DNA of 64,000 bases from Glandiceps talaboti (lineage: Eukaryota; Hemichordata; Enteropneusta; Spengelidae), in assembly GCF_964340395.1 (NCBI RefSeq), contig NC_135559.1, forward strand, positions 22,617,121-22,681,120, written 5' to 3'. The notes under the pieces are model-generated. The model did not search any database. It saw only the letters and a program-made list of their open reading frames with translations, and had not been told where the DNA came from. Below, piece by piece: positions 10,341-22,276 of this stretch. The translations under genes were made by a program, and so were the position numbers. Position 1 is the stretch's first letter; each line of letters starts with the position of its first letter.

Positions 10341-11430
10341 GTATGTGATAGTTTTCTAAGCTTAATCAGTTGGCTTAAGATTCTCACCTGGCATGAGGAG
10401 AGAGAGGTACACTTCAAGTTAGTCTGGAAACTAATGTGGTCTCTAACTAAATCATGTCTGGCCAAAGTCTCTCAATCAGCAAAAAAGGTTCTTCATCCAA
10501 TCAGTGAACCCCAGCAGCTATAGTGATGTAAACAGTGTATAAGTAGCATCCTGAGCTGGAAAATATACCATATTTAGATATTACATAACTGCCCTAATAA
10601 ACGCTAAAGATAGTAGATTCACCATAATCTACCGACTAGCCCACAGGTCTTCCTATATTTTTAATACAACATACTTTCCTCTAACCAAATTACTGCTCCT
10701 GTAACATAGTAGGATAAATAAAGGATCACCACTGAGAATATTAGAAGGTAAAGTCTATTGGTTTCTATAGGGTGCTGGTGCACAAACAGACCCAGTAGCC
10801 TTGCCATGCAAATGTATAGTAGATTCACCATAATCTACCCAGTAGCCCACAGGTTTTATGAGTTCAATCTTTCCGTTTTCATAGGTGTCATAACTTGACC
10901 AATTTTCAATTGTTTTTTTAAATAGTTTATATTTTTGGAAAGGGCAACATCTGACAATTTCAAAAATAGCAGTGCTCACCACTGAAAACCGATTTATATT
11001 ACCAAAAAAGGATGTTTTTCGGCACCTGTCAGTGTCAATATACAAGGTTCACACATTCTCAAAATCCCTAACCTTTGTCCGAAGTTATAGGTATCATAAC
11101 TTGACCAATTTTCAATTGTTTTTTAAATAGTTTATATTTTTGGAGAGGGCAACATCTGGCAATTTCAAAAATATCAGTGTTTACCAAAAAAAACCGACTT
11201 ATATTACCGAAAACGGGCGTTTTTCAGTGCGCACCAGTGTCAATATAAAACCCGCCTATTTACTACTCTCTTAAACTTTATTAGAGACTGTGGTATATTG
11301 GTTAGAATTTGTGATTGATTAACAAAGACATGATGTTAAGGACTGTGTGGGTGGTTGTGGATGAATTTTAAATTGCATCTCATGCATCTCAGGACTTCTA
11401 CAGTAAGGACTTCTACAGACTACAGTAAGG
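10341..11430. other. Intron with a short internal duplication
   Basis: I see no exon here. Two related ~130-bp segments (about 10830-11030 and 11090-11250) share GTCATAACTTGACCAATTTT, CAATTGTTTTTTAAATAGTT and GGGCAACATCTG. TAGTAGATTCACCATAATCT also occurs twice (near 10610 and 10815). Confidence 0.6.
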
Positions 11431-12256
11431 ACTTTGACTATACTGTGAGTGGATATGTAAATGTTAATGATTATAGCTAGTGTATAGCTATGTGAGTGGA
11501 TATGTAAATGGTAATGATAGCTAGTGTAAAGGAACTAGACTATGTGAGTGGATATGTAAATGGTAACAATACTGTATAGGAACTAGACTATGTGAGTGGA
11601 GGTATAAATGGTAACAATACTGTATAGGGACTAGACTATGTGAGTGGAGGTATAAATCGTAACAATACTGTATAGGGACTAGACTATGTGAGTGGAGGTA
11701 TAAATCGTAACAATACTGTATAGGGACTAGACTATGTGAGTGGAGGTATAAATCATAATACTGTATAGGGACTAGACTATGTGAGTGGAGGTATAAATCG
11801 TAACAATACTGTATAGGGACTAGACTATGTGAGTGGAGGTATAAATCGTAACAATACTGTATAGGGACTAGACTATGTGAGTGGAGGTATAAATCATAAC
11901 AATACTGTATAGGGACTAGACTATGTGAGTGGAGGTATAAATCGTAACAATACTGTATAGGGACTAGACTATGTGAGTGGAGGTATAAATCATAACAATA
12001 CTGTATAGGGACTAGACTATGTGAGTGGAGGTATAAATCATAACAATACTGTATAGGGACTAGACTAGTGAGTGGAGGTATAAATCATAACAATACTGTA
12101 TAGGGACTAGACTATGTGAGTGGAGGTATAAATCATAACAATACTGTATAGGGACTAGACTATGTGAGTGGAGGTATAAATCATAACAATACTGTATAGG
12201 GACTAGACTATGTGAGTGGAGGTATAAATCATAACAATACTGTATAGGGACTGGAC
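11430..12256 (+). repeat. 48-bp minisatellite
   Basis: About 16 units of GTGAGTGGAGGTATAAATCR TAACAATACTGTATAGGGAC TAGACTAT lie in the intron before the neck exon; the first units are degenerate. The reverse complement of the unit core, TAGTCCCTATACAGTATTGT, resembles single-copy sequence at about 63437-63470, so the array probably arose from the end of a dispersed element. Confidence 0.9.
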
Positions 12257-12576
12257 AACACTTCAGTATAATTGCATGAAATGTACCAGTAGACGTTAAC
12301 TGGTTACAGTACTTCAAGTGGAATTAAAGGGATGTAGGTTTGACTCCTCCATGTGTCACTATATATACTCATTATACTAAGTCTTTGATAACTATTACTG
12401 GGTAACACTTGCACAATTAACTTGCTAATGCCATGATACAGTAAGCGATACTATCTCTTAGCTAGCTTTCTAATAAATCCTGTGGAGTGTTAGAGTCCTT
12501 AATACCCATCATTAGATTTATCTTGAATGCAAAGATATCAATTCAACAAGCTTTCATTTCTCATCTGTTTCTATAG

Positions 12577-12743
12577 ATATAATGGCAAGAACATGAAGAA
12601 TAAACCAAAGATTAAAGAGGATCCAAAGGATGCTTTACTTCGAGAATTCCAAGATGAGATTGTAAGACCAAAATCACAGCTGGATAAGAAGGGAGGAGAT
12701 GGTCAGGTGACATTAAAGAAGAGACAAAGAAGGATGACTGCAG
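12577..12743 (+). CDS. Kinesin-2-like neck exon 6
   Basis: This exon of 167 bases enters in phase 2 and exits in phase 1 at GTATGA. It encodes [20 protein letters not shown], then [18 protein letters not shown] and a basic end, [12 protein letters not shown]3B has [40 protein letters not shown], so this is the neck linker and the start of the neck coiled coil. A proline (VRPKSQ) replaces a heptad residue. It is single copy. No exon for the long KIF3B stalk coiled coil follows. The next in-phase exon leads towards a kinase-like segment instead. Confidence 0.85.
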
Positions 12744-14870
12744 GTATGAATAATGATTAGAATCAAAAACTTTCCATCAGATGTATATCAGTATAAATGA
12801 AATAGTATATAGGAAATAGGAACAGAATATCAAATACTCCATAAGAAACGAGATCTGTATCATTAACATGACTGAAAGCCCTTTTAAAAAGTTGGACCTC
12901 ACTTCCTCACATTGTTATTAAGTGATTAATCAAATTCAAATATTTGAAGGGGTTAAAAACTACTGATAAGGAACTGTTATGTAATGTCAACAGATGCTTG
13001 TCTACTGGTACTACTTTTGCCGCTGGAGGTGGATGTGTAGTTGTTAAAACTAAAACCTGAGATTGAAAACAGCTGGTTATGTGTAGTAAAATGTGGTGGT
13101 CACTGCAAAATAAACTTTTATTTGTTTTTACCATGGTCCATGTTAATGTTCAATAAAGATTTTCACTGCAGTATACTAGCTACGCGACCTTCCATTTCTC
13201 TGAGAATTTCTTCACCACTTTCAGTTTTTAAGGTGACGACGGGGCCGGGCACTGTCAAGTTCTCGATCATTTCACTGTGACCTCGCTGTTATGTCTGGGT
13301 CATAGCAAATGTACAAGGTACTTGTTTCCTGAGATATGTATCAGAATGGTTTCTATCAGAATACAATAAAATGGCAATAATATCAATATTATTGACGTAT
13401 TTAGCCAACTGAATATGAGGGGTAAAATTGTTTCTGTGATAGTGCAAGCCAGAAGCGCAAGTCCACTCACCGCGACAGCAAGAGATATACATACTTGAGC
13501 TTGTATTTCAGGGTTTTTCTCGCTGTGATTGGGCTATCAATACATCACTTGCCTCAGAACAAACTCATTTAAATTCAAACTTAAATAAACTGCCGCTCAT
13601 ACTGCCGCTCATATTCTGAATTTCAACTTTTAAACATCAAATGAACTTTCCCATGTGGTCCTAATAAGTCAAACACAGACTTACGATCTGTGGAATCTCA
13701 GCAAATATTACACAACTGCATGGCATTTGATGACTTTTATTATCATAATTTATTCATGATATATACTTTCAGTCTTACGGCATCTCCAATGGTGATGTCC
13801 AATAGTATTGCAAAACGTCATATATGATAAGTAGCTATTGCATATTTATCATTAGTTTCATGGCTACCCGGGAAATGTAATCATACAAGTTACTTGTTTG
13901 TGGGATAGGTGAAACGGTTTTTTATCAAATGCAAGTAGATGAGTGACAGCTGGGAGTGGCGGTACAGTGACTCAGTCGGCCTTTGTAGCCAGGATCAGAG
14001 AATAAATACGGAAGTGATGTTCAGTCATTTATTGAACAAGGCCATCACCAAAGTACTCAAAACGAACAAAATTTAAGTGCTACGTGGTCCACATGGACCA
14101 CCGACTTTTCGGTTTTGGTGGGCCAAAATGAAAAAGTGGTAGCTTTTTGGACACAAGACCACCACTAATATTTCGAGCCATGGTTCACGTGCAGGGACAA
14201 ATCCAATGAAAAAGTTCTGTCGTAAAATTACTTGATAGAAGTAAAACATTCCAAATATGCAGGTCCAGCCGTAACATCCATGGAAAATGGGCCAATATTA
14301 ACAGTTAATGAGTTATAACTGCGATTATTGCAAAATTTGAAGAAGAAAAAATAAAGTACCTAACATCGATTCTGGGTAGTGGGTATTTTGTATGGGTCAC
14401 AGCCTAGCTGGTTTACAGTGCATTGAGAGTACATATCAATTGGCATGTAGCCAACAAGTGGAATCACGCTTACCAGCGTATAAAATATCGTCAAAAATTA
14501 TAAAGAAGTGTAGTTGAACATCAATACGTTCCATTATTGTTATTTCGGTTTCAGAGATATTCAAAGAGGAAATTTGTATTAAAAAAGTACCGCGCATACG
14601 AATTATAAGGTGTGTCAAGTGTCACAGTGACACAGATTATCATGATTATGGAAGGTATTAGCAACAAACCAAACATTATTTGACTAAATCTCGCAAGTTA
14701 AGCTTAACTCGGGTAGGAATGGTCCAACTTATAAAGGAACTTTTTGTAATGAATCTGTGTAGCTACTAATTTAATATTTATGTATTTGTTATTTATCTCA
14801 GTATCTACCTACTTCTGTGACTTTATGTCCATTTCAATATTTACAATAATTATAATATTCATCCACCTGT
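12744..14870. other. Intron, mostly featureless
   Basis: I see no exon with family resemblance here. CTGCCGCTCATACTGCCGCTCATA (split at its repeat) is a two-unit direct repeat near 13590. The remainder looks single copy. Confidence 0.5.
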
Positions 14871-14895
14871 CACTATGTATGTATGTATGTATGTA

Positions 14896-14930
<35 letters not shown>

Positions 14931-15043
14931 CTGTCTGTCTGTATGTATGTATGTATGTATGTATGGATGTATGGATGTATGTATGTATGTATGTATGTCT
15001 GTATGTATGTATGTATGTATGTGTGTGTGTATGTATGTATGTA

Positions 15044-15078
<35 letters not shown>

Positions 15079-15125
15079 ATGTATGTATGGATGTATGTAT
15101 GTATGGATGTATGCATGCATGTGTG
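14871..15125 (+). repeat. ATGT/GT microsatellite
   Basis: This is compound (ATGT)n and (GT)n with interspersed CTGT and GGAT units. Long open frames in several directions here are simple-sequence artefacts. Confidence 0.95.
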
Positions 15126-15393
15126 TCTTTCCCTAATTTTAATTTTGTGTTTGATATTTTCTTTGCTGACTTTCATTAGCATTGAAGCAAATGCACTGAT
15201 GTTTTTAGTGGATATGTTAATTACCATTGATAAGTCATTAACTCTGATGTGTTTTGTGTCAGTTGTAGATGTAACACCTTCGACAACTCAGTCAGTAGAC
15301 AACAGATAAACAATCTACATGTCTTCCTCTAAACAAAAATTACAAAGTGTATCTTATGACAACTTTAACATGCTTGTTTGTAATTTATCACAG

Positions 15394-15451
15394 ATATTGA
15401 ATACCATCATAATAACAATGACCATAGTGACGTAAGCCAAATAACGCTGAG
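15394..15451 (+). CDS. Candidate linker exon 7
   Basis: This exon of 58 bases lies between TTATCACAG and GTAGGT. Only one frame is open; it enters in phase 1 and exits in phase 2, exactly what is needed to join the neck exon at 12743 to the kinase-like exon at 15966. It reads IEYHHNNNDHSDVSQITL, polar and probably disordered. I recognise no family. The phase agreement on both sides is the main evidence. Confidence 0.5.
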
Positions 15452-15965
15452 GTAGGTGTACTGCTTTCAACTGAGCTTCATAAAGGGCTAATTTTCAATC
15501 AGTGTCAGGTCAATATCTTGAGTTAGACACTTCCCAATGTGTATCAAACCAACATTTTCACAAATTCAGTCCCCAAATACAACTATACAACTCAAAAATA
15601 GATTACTTTCCTGTATATTCATAATACTGTAGTCCAACATTAGGAGATAAAAATCTGTAACACTCTCTAAAATAGTAGTTCCATATGTACCCTATGAGCT
15701 GACGTGTTAGCATGTTAGATGGTCAAAATCATCTAGCTTAAATGAGAGTCATCATAATCTGACCCCAATTCATATGCAGAGTAGGCCTGTAGAGATGTGC
15801 AAACCGGAATGTAATTTCAAACTATTTTGTTAGCTGTATAAATATCTTGCCCATATAATATGATACAAATATTAAATAAATGGATATATATAGATTTTGC
15901 CACTAAGGGGTACAGTGTCACATGTATATAGTGATGCTAATAAATAATTATGTGTCTTTTTGCAG

Positions 15966-16044
15966 AGGGAACTGTCATGGTGATGTGGCTATGAAGTTAT
16001 TTAATGTGGATAACGATTTACAATTACTATCATTTAATCAAGAG
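15966..16044 (+). CDS. KSR-like kinase N-lobe exon 8
   Basis: This exon of 79 bases follows TTTTTGCAG, enters in phase 2 and exits in phase 0 at GTGAGT. It reads GNCHGDVAMKLFNVDNDLQL then LSFNQE. Invertebrate KSR has GRWHGDVAVKLLNED...LESFRNE here, and Raf kinases have KWHGDVAVKILKV. It therefore represents strand beta 3, with the VAxK lysine kept as VAMK, and the start of helix C. The glycine-rich loop that should precede it is not recognisable in exon 7. KSR is the scaffold and pseudokinase of the Raf-MEK-ERK pathway. The segment after helix C (RHENVVLFMGA region) is not found in the following intron. Confidence 0.65.
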
Positions 16045-17231
16045 GTGAGTGTACATTTGTTGTTTCTTCATTTTCTGCAACATCTTCTGAGTTCATAATT
16101 AATATTAGTAGCATCAAAGATAGTAGGGATTACTTTTGTCCAGTGAACACTTCATAATTGTACATTATATTGAAGCAATGGTGTGGGGGAACAGTTGCAT
16201 ACTTATTTGCATGTCATTTGTATACATGTATGTAGTGTTTACAGTATTGCAGTTCACTTCAAATACCACTAGTGTGTATGCGCACCAGTGTAAGTAATGA
16301 CTGCAATCTGATTAAAATCCAATGTAGATGTCGGCTAATCATTCATTGCTATATTACCTTCGTTATTTTGCTTGAATTGAGCTTCATGGTACATGTTTAC
16401 GATTTTATCCTGATCACCTCCTCTACATCTGAACTGGCGCCCATGCCCACGCCGTTCTGCTCAGTGAGCCACACAGCCAATCTGGTTGTGTATTCAAAAG
16501 TGTCCACAAATTGGTTTTAAAAAATTATCTCTTAAAAAGTGATATTTGTGCTATTTTCTGTATATCATCATTTTTAATTTCAAGTATTTTCAGTTATTTT
16601 TGTTTTTGATTTTCCCCAACCACTAAAAAGTAACTAGACATTTACTTGTTATGACAAATGCCATATTCTTTGTACCCATAATGCAGTAATTTTTTTGATA
16701 GAATTATGACAAGAGTGAACAAAATGAAAAATGGGGGCTAAGTGAGCGATCAGTTTTTCAGCAGGGGGGGGGGGTTGGGGGGTGGTTGTCACCTTAATTT
16801 GGGACTCAAAGAAGGGGGGGGGGGGAAGGTCATCATTTTTACAACTAAACAAAATCATGAGCCATGATCTTGTACTTAAATGTCCATACATTTAATTGCA
16901 TGATTATGAATAACATTCATAGTCTGAGTTAATGAGCACTGAGGCACGGACCATCTACTTCTTGCATAATGTTACCTTGCCTTTTATCTCTTCCTCCTTA
17001 TCTTTCCACCACTTCCCGTGTATTTGCCAAGCGTCCCTGACCTCTGACTTTCGCATATCACCTTAATCCCTACGTTGTCCATCCTGTCCTTTCATTGGTC
17101 AAGCCACGTTGACCTCTGGCTTTTGCTTGTACTTCATCTCCCCTTTGTCCCTCACTTCACCGTTTGCTACAGCACAGTATACATCGTTTTCCACTTTCTT
17201 CCACTCGCCCACCAATTTCACCTCCACACTA

Positions 17232-18200
17232 TCATGTTCCAGGGTTTAACGCCAGCACTGTTAAGTGTTCACCATATTGTTTTTGTTTGTTTGTTTTTAT
17301 TGTTTTTCCAGCACTCACAAGTGCTCGGTTTCTTCACTCCAACGCTATTAAGTGCTCAGCATGTTTACTCCAGCACTCATACGTGCTTGGTTTTTTCTCT
17401 CCAGTGATATTAAGTGCTCGGCTATTTCTCTCCAGCACCTTGTTGCTTAAAGGTGGCCATGGTGCAGTGTTGTGATGCCATACTATATGTATTGGATCAT
17501 GTATCAAGAGACAGAGTTTATGTTATATTTGAATGTATATTTATAGCTATTTGTTTATGGTTTATTTTATGCACATACATTTTTTTGTTTAATAGCAAGC
17601 GACAGCATAGCGGTCAATGACTAGTACGCATGTGCGTCCTATATACTATGCGATGTTTTTTTGGTGGGGTTACCCAAGGATGTATTGCGGTACAATGACT
17701 ATGCATGTGCTTTCTATGTACGATGTGCAATCTTCATGCCGAGAGCACTATCTATGATATCATTGTGAGGCAGCCACTCACAAATGAATCTACCCAGCTG
17801 TGCGAGCTTAGGGGCTTTGGCCTAGTTATGATATTAATGCGCAACAATCGACACAGATACAGTGGATGCGGAAAAAGTAAGGGGTGTCACCAGCCGGCAT
17901 TTCAGGGTGATAAGCAATGTATGTCCCGCTCACAGTCTGAGCCTCAGATTTGGCTCAGGCCATCAGCGGAGCCAACGTGGCATCCTGAGTGGTCTGCATG
18001 CCGTGGCTATCCCCTTACCGAGTTTATTGAACATGCCGAAAATTGAAAAAGCGTAAAAACAAGCTGTCCATGAATAAAAGCCGAACACTCAATTGACAGT
18101 GCTGGAGTAGAAGAGCCGAGCACTTGATAGTGCTGGAGAGAATTAGCCGAGCACTTGATAGTGCTGGAGAGAGTAAAAGAGCCAAGCACTTATTAAGTTA
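17232..18200. mobile_element. Foldback-like element with palindromic subterminal repeats
   Basis: The left side (17232-17450) has about five units of the type CCAGCACTNNTAAGTGCTCGG separated by TTCTCT. The right side (about 18075-18195) has four units in inverted order (CGAGCACTTGATAGTGCTGG with AGAG spacers). Each unit is itself a small palindrome, AGCACT-N4-AGTGCT. The ~600-bp core is richer in GC and has two overlapping open frames of no recognised family. I read this as a foldback or MITE-like insertion. Confidence 0.5.
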
Positions 18201-18747
18201 TTTGTTAGAAATGACTTCTCGCTATTGCAAGCAATGAGTTGCATTGTGTCATCTTGTGGTAGAAAAACTTGCTTGTGTAGCTGTACATGTAACACATACA
18301 AAATGAAATACTTTAAGATTTACTGGCTCTAAAATCTGTTCCTCCATTGACCTGAACATGTGGAATTGTGCACAAACATATCAATTTAGGACACTTTGAA
18401 ATAATATGTGGCAAACACTTTGACTGAAAGTGCCTGTCACAGCCTGTGTCTAGATATTGGATATTCAATGTCCATGTATATAGTTAGTCTAGTTCCTATA
18501 TATGTTTGTACATCTAATGTATGATAACTATAGTCATCTCCATTAGATGTCCCAAATTGATATATGGTTGAGATCAATTGTTCAATGTAGGGTAAAAACT
18601 AAATTCTTTTAGTGTAGGGTGGGGTGAGAGGAGGTCTTTTAAAATGAAATCTGTTTTGTACCCCAATACAAACAATTCTAAAAATCTCAGATTGAAAAAT
18701 GGGAAAAAATTTGTTATGCATGGCACTAAAATACATTTATTGTGCAT

Positions 18748-18756
18748 ATAAAAGAG
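18748..18756 (+). repeat. Left target-site duplication ATAAAAGAG
   Basis: This 9-bp sequence directly precedes the left inverted terminus and recurs at 21324-21332 directly after the right one. Confidence 0.7.
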
Positions 18757-21323
18757 GGGACTCGACAGTCTCTCGCGCCTTTTTTCCTACGTTTTATCTA
18801 AACTCCGATCCGGCGCAACACTAGTATAATCCCAAACTGATATTGAGGGCCGAAGGCCCGAATGGTCGAGGGCCGAAGGCCCGAGCGACTGTTTTCCCTT
18901 GCCGCGCCCTCATGTGATAACAATAGGGACATTCAGTTTGTAGACTATTTGACATTTAGGTCATAGTTCATAAGGCTGGTCAATCAAAATGAACATGGTG
19001 TAGTCACCAAGCAAGTCAACATATCGAGACACATTGGAGAAACTTGGATACTCACACTTGAAAGACTTTCAGCGAATAATTATAGATGCCTATGTCTCTG
19101 GGAAAGATGTTTTCGTTAGTGTACTGACAGGAAGTGGCAAGTCCATAGCCTATGAAGCCCGGGCTATGAAGTCTCTCCGATCGTTCTCGATACAGCTGTG
19201 GCAAGTCCATAGCCTATGAAGCCCGGGCTATGAAGTCGCTCCGATTGTTCTCGATACAGCTAACAACGTCTGCAACATCATTGTCCTAGTAGTATCCCCA
19301 TTGATACAATGATAAGCGCTAATATAATCCTGTATATAAACGGTGAAGGCCCTTTTATTTGTGGTAATTTTGCTAAACAATAGGGAAGTGGTAACAACTT
19401 AGCGATGGCTCCTGCTAAACTGCAGTTATGCACGTGTTCCGACCATTGACATATCTACCTACCATAATGTGACCTAGTCATTATGAATATATGACGTATG
19501 TAATTACTGCATGCGTCTTCAATAAGAATGGAAATCTGAGGTACATTTCTCGAAATTACTTTCGGTCAGACGTCAGAAAAGTTACGCCGAACAATGCCTC
19601 AATCGCCTCTCTCTGATCTTTGGTGACAATAATTGACATCTTTAAAACTCATCATGACTGCAAGTTCAGACTGACGTACTGTTCTAAACTCTGACTGCAC
19701 AGTTTATAACATGTTAGTACTTTGTACCACAGACAACTTGTCTGTGGTTTTACCATCATTTCACATCCATTTATATACACAACCACCCTTGCACCCTTGG
19801 TGTACGTGATCCATTGCTATGAAGTGCTGATAGATAGAACCTCTGTCAGTGTCACGTCTGTAGCCCCTGTTCGTATGATCGTGGCGTTGACTATCATAAA
19901 ATTTCAATGATATTTTCAATGGCCAATAAAGTCGGAAGTGTGCCATATGTCGAAAGAAGAAGAGTTGCCCTACGATTATCCATTAATTAGCATTGTTCTA
20001 ATTTACAACACAGTATTTGTAAAATACAAACTACCTGGAAGTATATAAACTACGAGTTTATATTGTCTCGATTTTGTATCATACAGTAATAGTATCGCAT
20101 TTCTTTTGAAAATGGTTTCAAATTCAATTTTGAATACAACGAGATTCGCATTGTTTGAATATGTAACAATAAAATGTTCACAGTGTAACAAAAACTTCAA
20201 CTAAGTAAAGGAGTCTGAAGTTCGGTATGGTATTGGGTATTTTTACTCGTGATTGCCTGTACTGATCTTTCTTCAACTGTAAAATTTAACAAATCAGATG
20301 ACCATGAAATGCTAATACATTGTTGTCTGACGTACTTCAATTTATTGGGGTCACCCTATTTTTTTTCTTCTGTTTTTCATTATCCGGCCGACCCAAAGTT
20401 TCACACCCCCCCCCCCCCCCTGACATCAACAACAAAAATCACATAAAAAGAAAATATCAAGGAAAAGGCACAACAAACTGTCATATCATATAGCATCGTG
20501 ATAAAGATTACGTAAATTGACTCCTCAATCGGAATCTGAAATAATGGGGTGCAATAGCTTTAGGTATATATAGACTCAGTACTCTGAGGAGGCACTAGTT
20601 GAAGACGTGTCGGATCGGAGCACGATCTCCATGCCGTGGTAAATATGGAGGCACTTTTCTGTTTTTGTTTCAGGTAGAACGTCTACCATTTGCACATTTG
20701 AATATTATCTACGCCTCACTATCACACATTTTATATATGAATTTTATTACTATATAATATGCTAGCTGCAGTCGAGGGAAGGTAAAAGGGTGTCCAAAAC
20801 ATCTATTGCTTGAGTGGAGTGTCGGTCGGAGTTGGTACACCGACTTCCGTAGCACTCTCTCGCTACCATTAATTACCACTGTAACAGCTAGCTGCTAAAC
20901 AAAAGGCAATAGACTAGTGAGCATGACAGTGTATCGGGCGTCGAGGTCGTCAACGACGACATTTACTAATCTTAATAAAATGCGCAGTTTCAAGCTTTAA
21001 CAAAGAAAGATAGGAAAGCAAAAAGTACTTGATTATGACCATCAAAATGCATTTACGAAGACAAAATTCCGCTGTAGTTTACGTGTGTTGAATGTTGAGT
21101 GACCTTACATTGAACTGTATGCAAATCATATGATATATAGAGAAACGCCCCATTAAATGACGTCACATCATGAATAAGTAATAGCAAGGGAGATGCGGCA
21201 AGGGACAACAGTCGCTCGGGCCTTCGGCCCTCGATATCAGTTTGCGATTAGACTAGTGTTGCGCCGGATCGGAGTTTAGATAAAACGGAGGGAAAAAAGG
21301 CGCAAGCGACTGTCGACAGTCTA
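18757..21323. mobile_element. TIR DNA transposon with 9-bp TSD carrying a helicase fragment
   Basis: About 150 bp at each end are inverted repeats: CTTTTTTCC ... CGTTTTATCTAAACTCCGAT, CCGGCGCAACACTAGT, GAGGGCCGAAGGCCCGA and CCCTTGCCGC appear on the left and in reverse on the right. The outermost right sequence is the palindrome GACTGTCGACAGTC. ATAAAAGAG flanks both sides. The only coding trace is a broken RecQ-like helicase near the left end, and I see no transposase. The 9-bp duplication is reminiscent of Mutator-like elements, but the superfamily remains open. Confidence 0.75.
19022..19315 (+). pseudogene. RecQ-like helicase fragment, broken
   Basis: The reading KLGYSHLKDFQRIIIDAY leads to SGKDVFVSVLTGSGKSIAYE, matching the RecQ/WRN pattern (Q-rich motif 0, then VxxPTGxGKS Walker A). 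After a frame change, VCNIIVLVVSPLI matches helicase motif Ia, followed by a stop. A 64-bp tandem duplication (19135-19198 and 19199-19262) repeats the end of Walker A and shifts the frame; a further small shift precedes motif Ia. Motif II (DEAH) and later motifs are not seen. It is cargo or a relic of a helicase-encoding transposon and is not functional. Confidence 0.75.
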
Positions 21324-21332
21324 ATAAAAGAG
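21324..21332 (+). repeat. Right target-site duplication ATAAAAGAG
   Basis: This is the exact match of 18748-18756, immediately outside the right terminus of the helicase-bearing element. Confidence 0.7.
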
Positions 21333-21921
21333 CTATTTTACATACTGGCTTTATGTATTCATAGCACTACATAGTACAACATACTGATTTGAAATTGATT
21401 GTGCTGTGTACAACAATTTTACCAATTTAGTTAGAAGGGGATGGGGAAGGGGTTAATTCTGAGTCCTTTCTAAAAGAATAAGTTTTTTTACCTACTGATC
21501 TCACCCCTAATGTGTTGATTTATCATACATGTACAAACTATTGAACTGTTACTTGGCATAGCTATAGTACGAACTACATGTCTTATCAAAAATTACTTTT
21601 CTGTGTTTGTGTTTCACTTCTTCTCTGCTACCTGTGACCATCACCAAGTTTAATGCATGTCACCAGGCTACATGTGAAACCTTTTGTCTTGCTATTGTTT
21701 TACACCATAAACTACCAAGAAAGAAATATATTCCAAGGTGAACACAATATTAATCGGATTCTCAGAGAATATATATTATGTGAATGACTGATAAACAAAG
21801 TTATAAACACAGACTTGTTTGATGATGATCTAGTAAAGGGCTATACTTACTCTGGCCAGGACTTCTATAGTACTGACAGGATGCAAAGTTAGGAGGAAAA
21901 TTAGATTTTACATCTCCCCAG

Positions 21922-21966
21922 GAATATCTAGTATCCACATTGAGTGCCATGACTGCAGTGTATACT
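21922..21966 (+). CDS. Candidate small exon 9, in phase
   Basis: This stretch of 45 bases lies between TTACATCTCCCCAG and GTGAGT, reads EYLVSTLSAMTAVYT and is phase 0 on both sides. It would fit between exon 8 and the kinase catalytic-loop exon without changing the frame. It does not resemble the KSR segment expected here. Good splice sites are its only support. Confidence 0.25.
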
Positions 21967-22227
21967 GTGAGTAACATTTTCTCAGCAGATCATAATATTA
22001 CATTTCCTTGGTATTAGAATGTATTTATTTTCAAGGCTATCATGTTGCCAGCAATATACTGGAGAACATAGACAATAGTAAGTGAATTGAATTAGTAATC
22101 TAGTTTAGAAACTGCTGTAGTACAGAAAACATTTTGACATTTTTTAATTTCTATTTTGAAACCAATGACATTTATCACATTTCATTATTCAAAAATTGGT
22201 TAAAATTAGCAGTGTGGTCAATGAAAA

Positions 22228-22276
22228 GACTCAAAACACCACCCCCACCCACCTCCCCATAGTGGTGTTTTGAGTC
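22228..22276. repeat. Small hairpin, 15-bp arms
   Basis: GACTCAAAACACCAC and its exact reverse complement are separated by a 19-base C-rich loop. Confidence 0.8.

Larger units (their letters stand above)
8545..10480 (+). repeat. Tandem duplication unit containing exons 4B and 5B
   Basis: This stretch repeats about 6793-8530 at an offset of roughly 1.94 kb: TCTG repeats, the FIND-like AT-rich tail, GATTGATCGATTGAATGATTG, exon 4, poly-G, exon 5 and the LTTLR donor. Identity is high, so the duplication is recent. Copy A keeps its older left flank, which is now interrupted by the 4735-6789 transposon. Confidence 0.8.

Noticed and set aside
14780-15309. Several overlapping open frames of 98-144 codons
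   Set aside because: They are translations of (ATGT)n and (GT)n repeats (MYVCMYVC, HTYIHTYI), open on both strands by composition.
17705-18056. 113- and 64-codon overlapping frames in the foldback core
   Set aside because: No recognised motif, overlapping frames in a GC-richer patch of a repeat element; not strong enough for a gene call.
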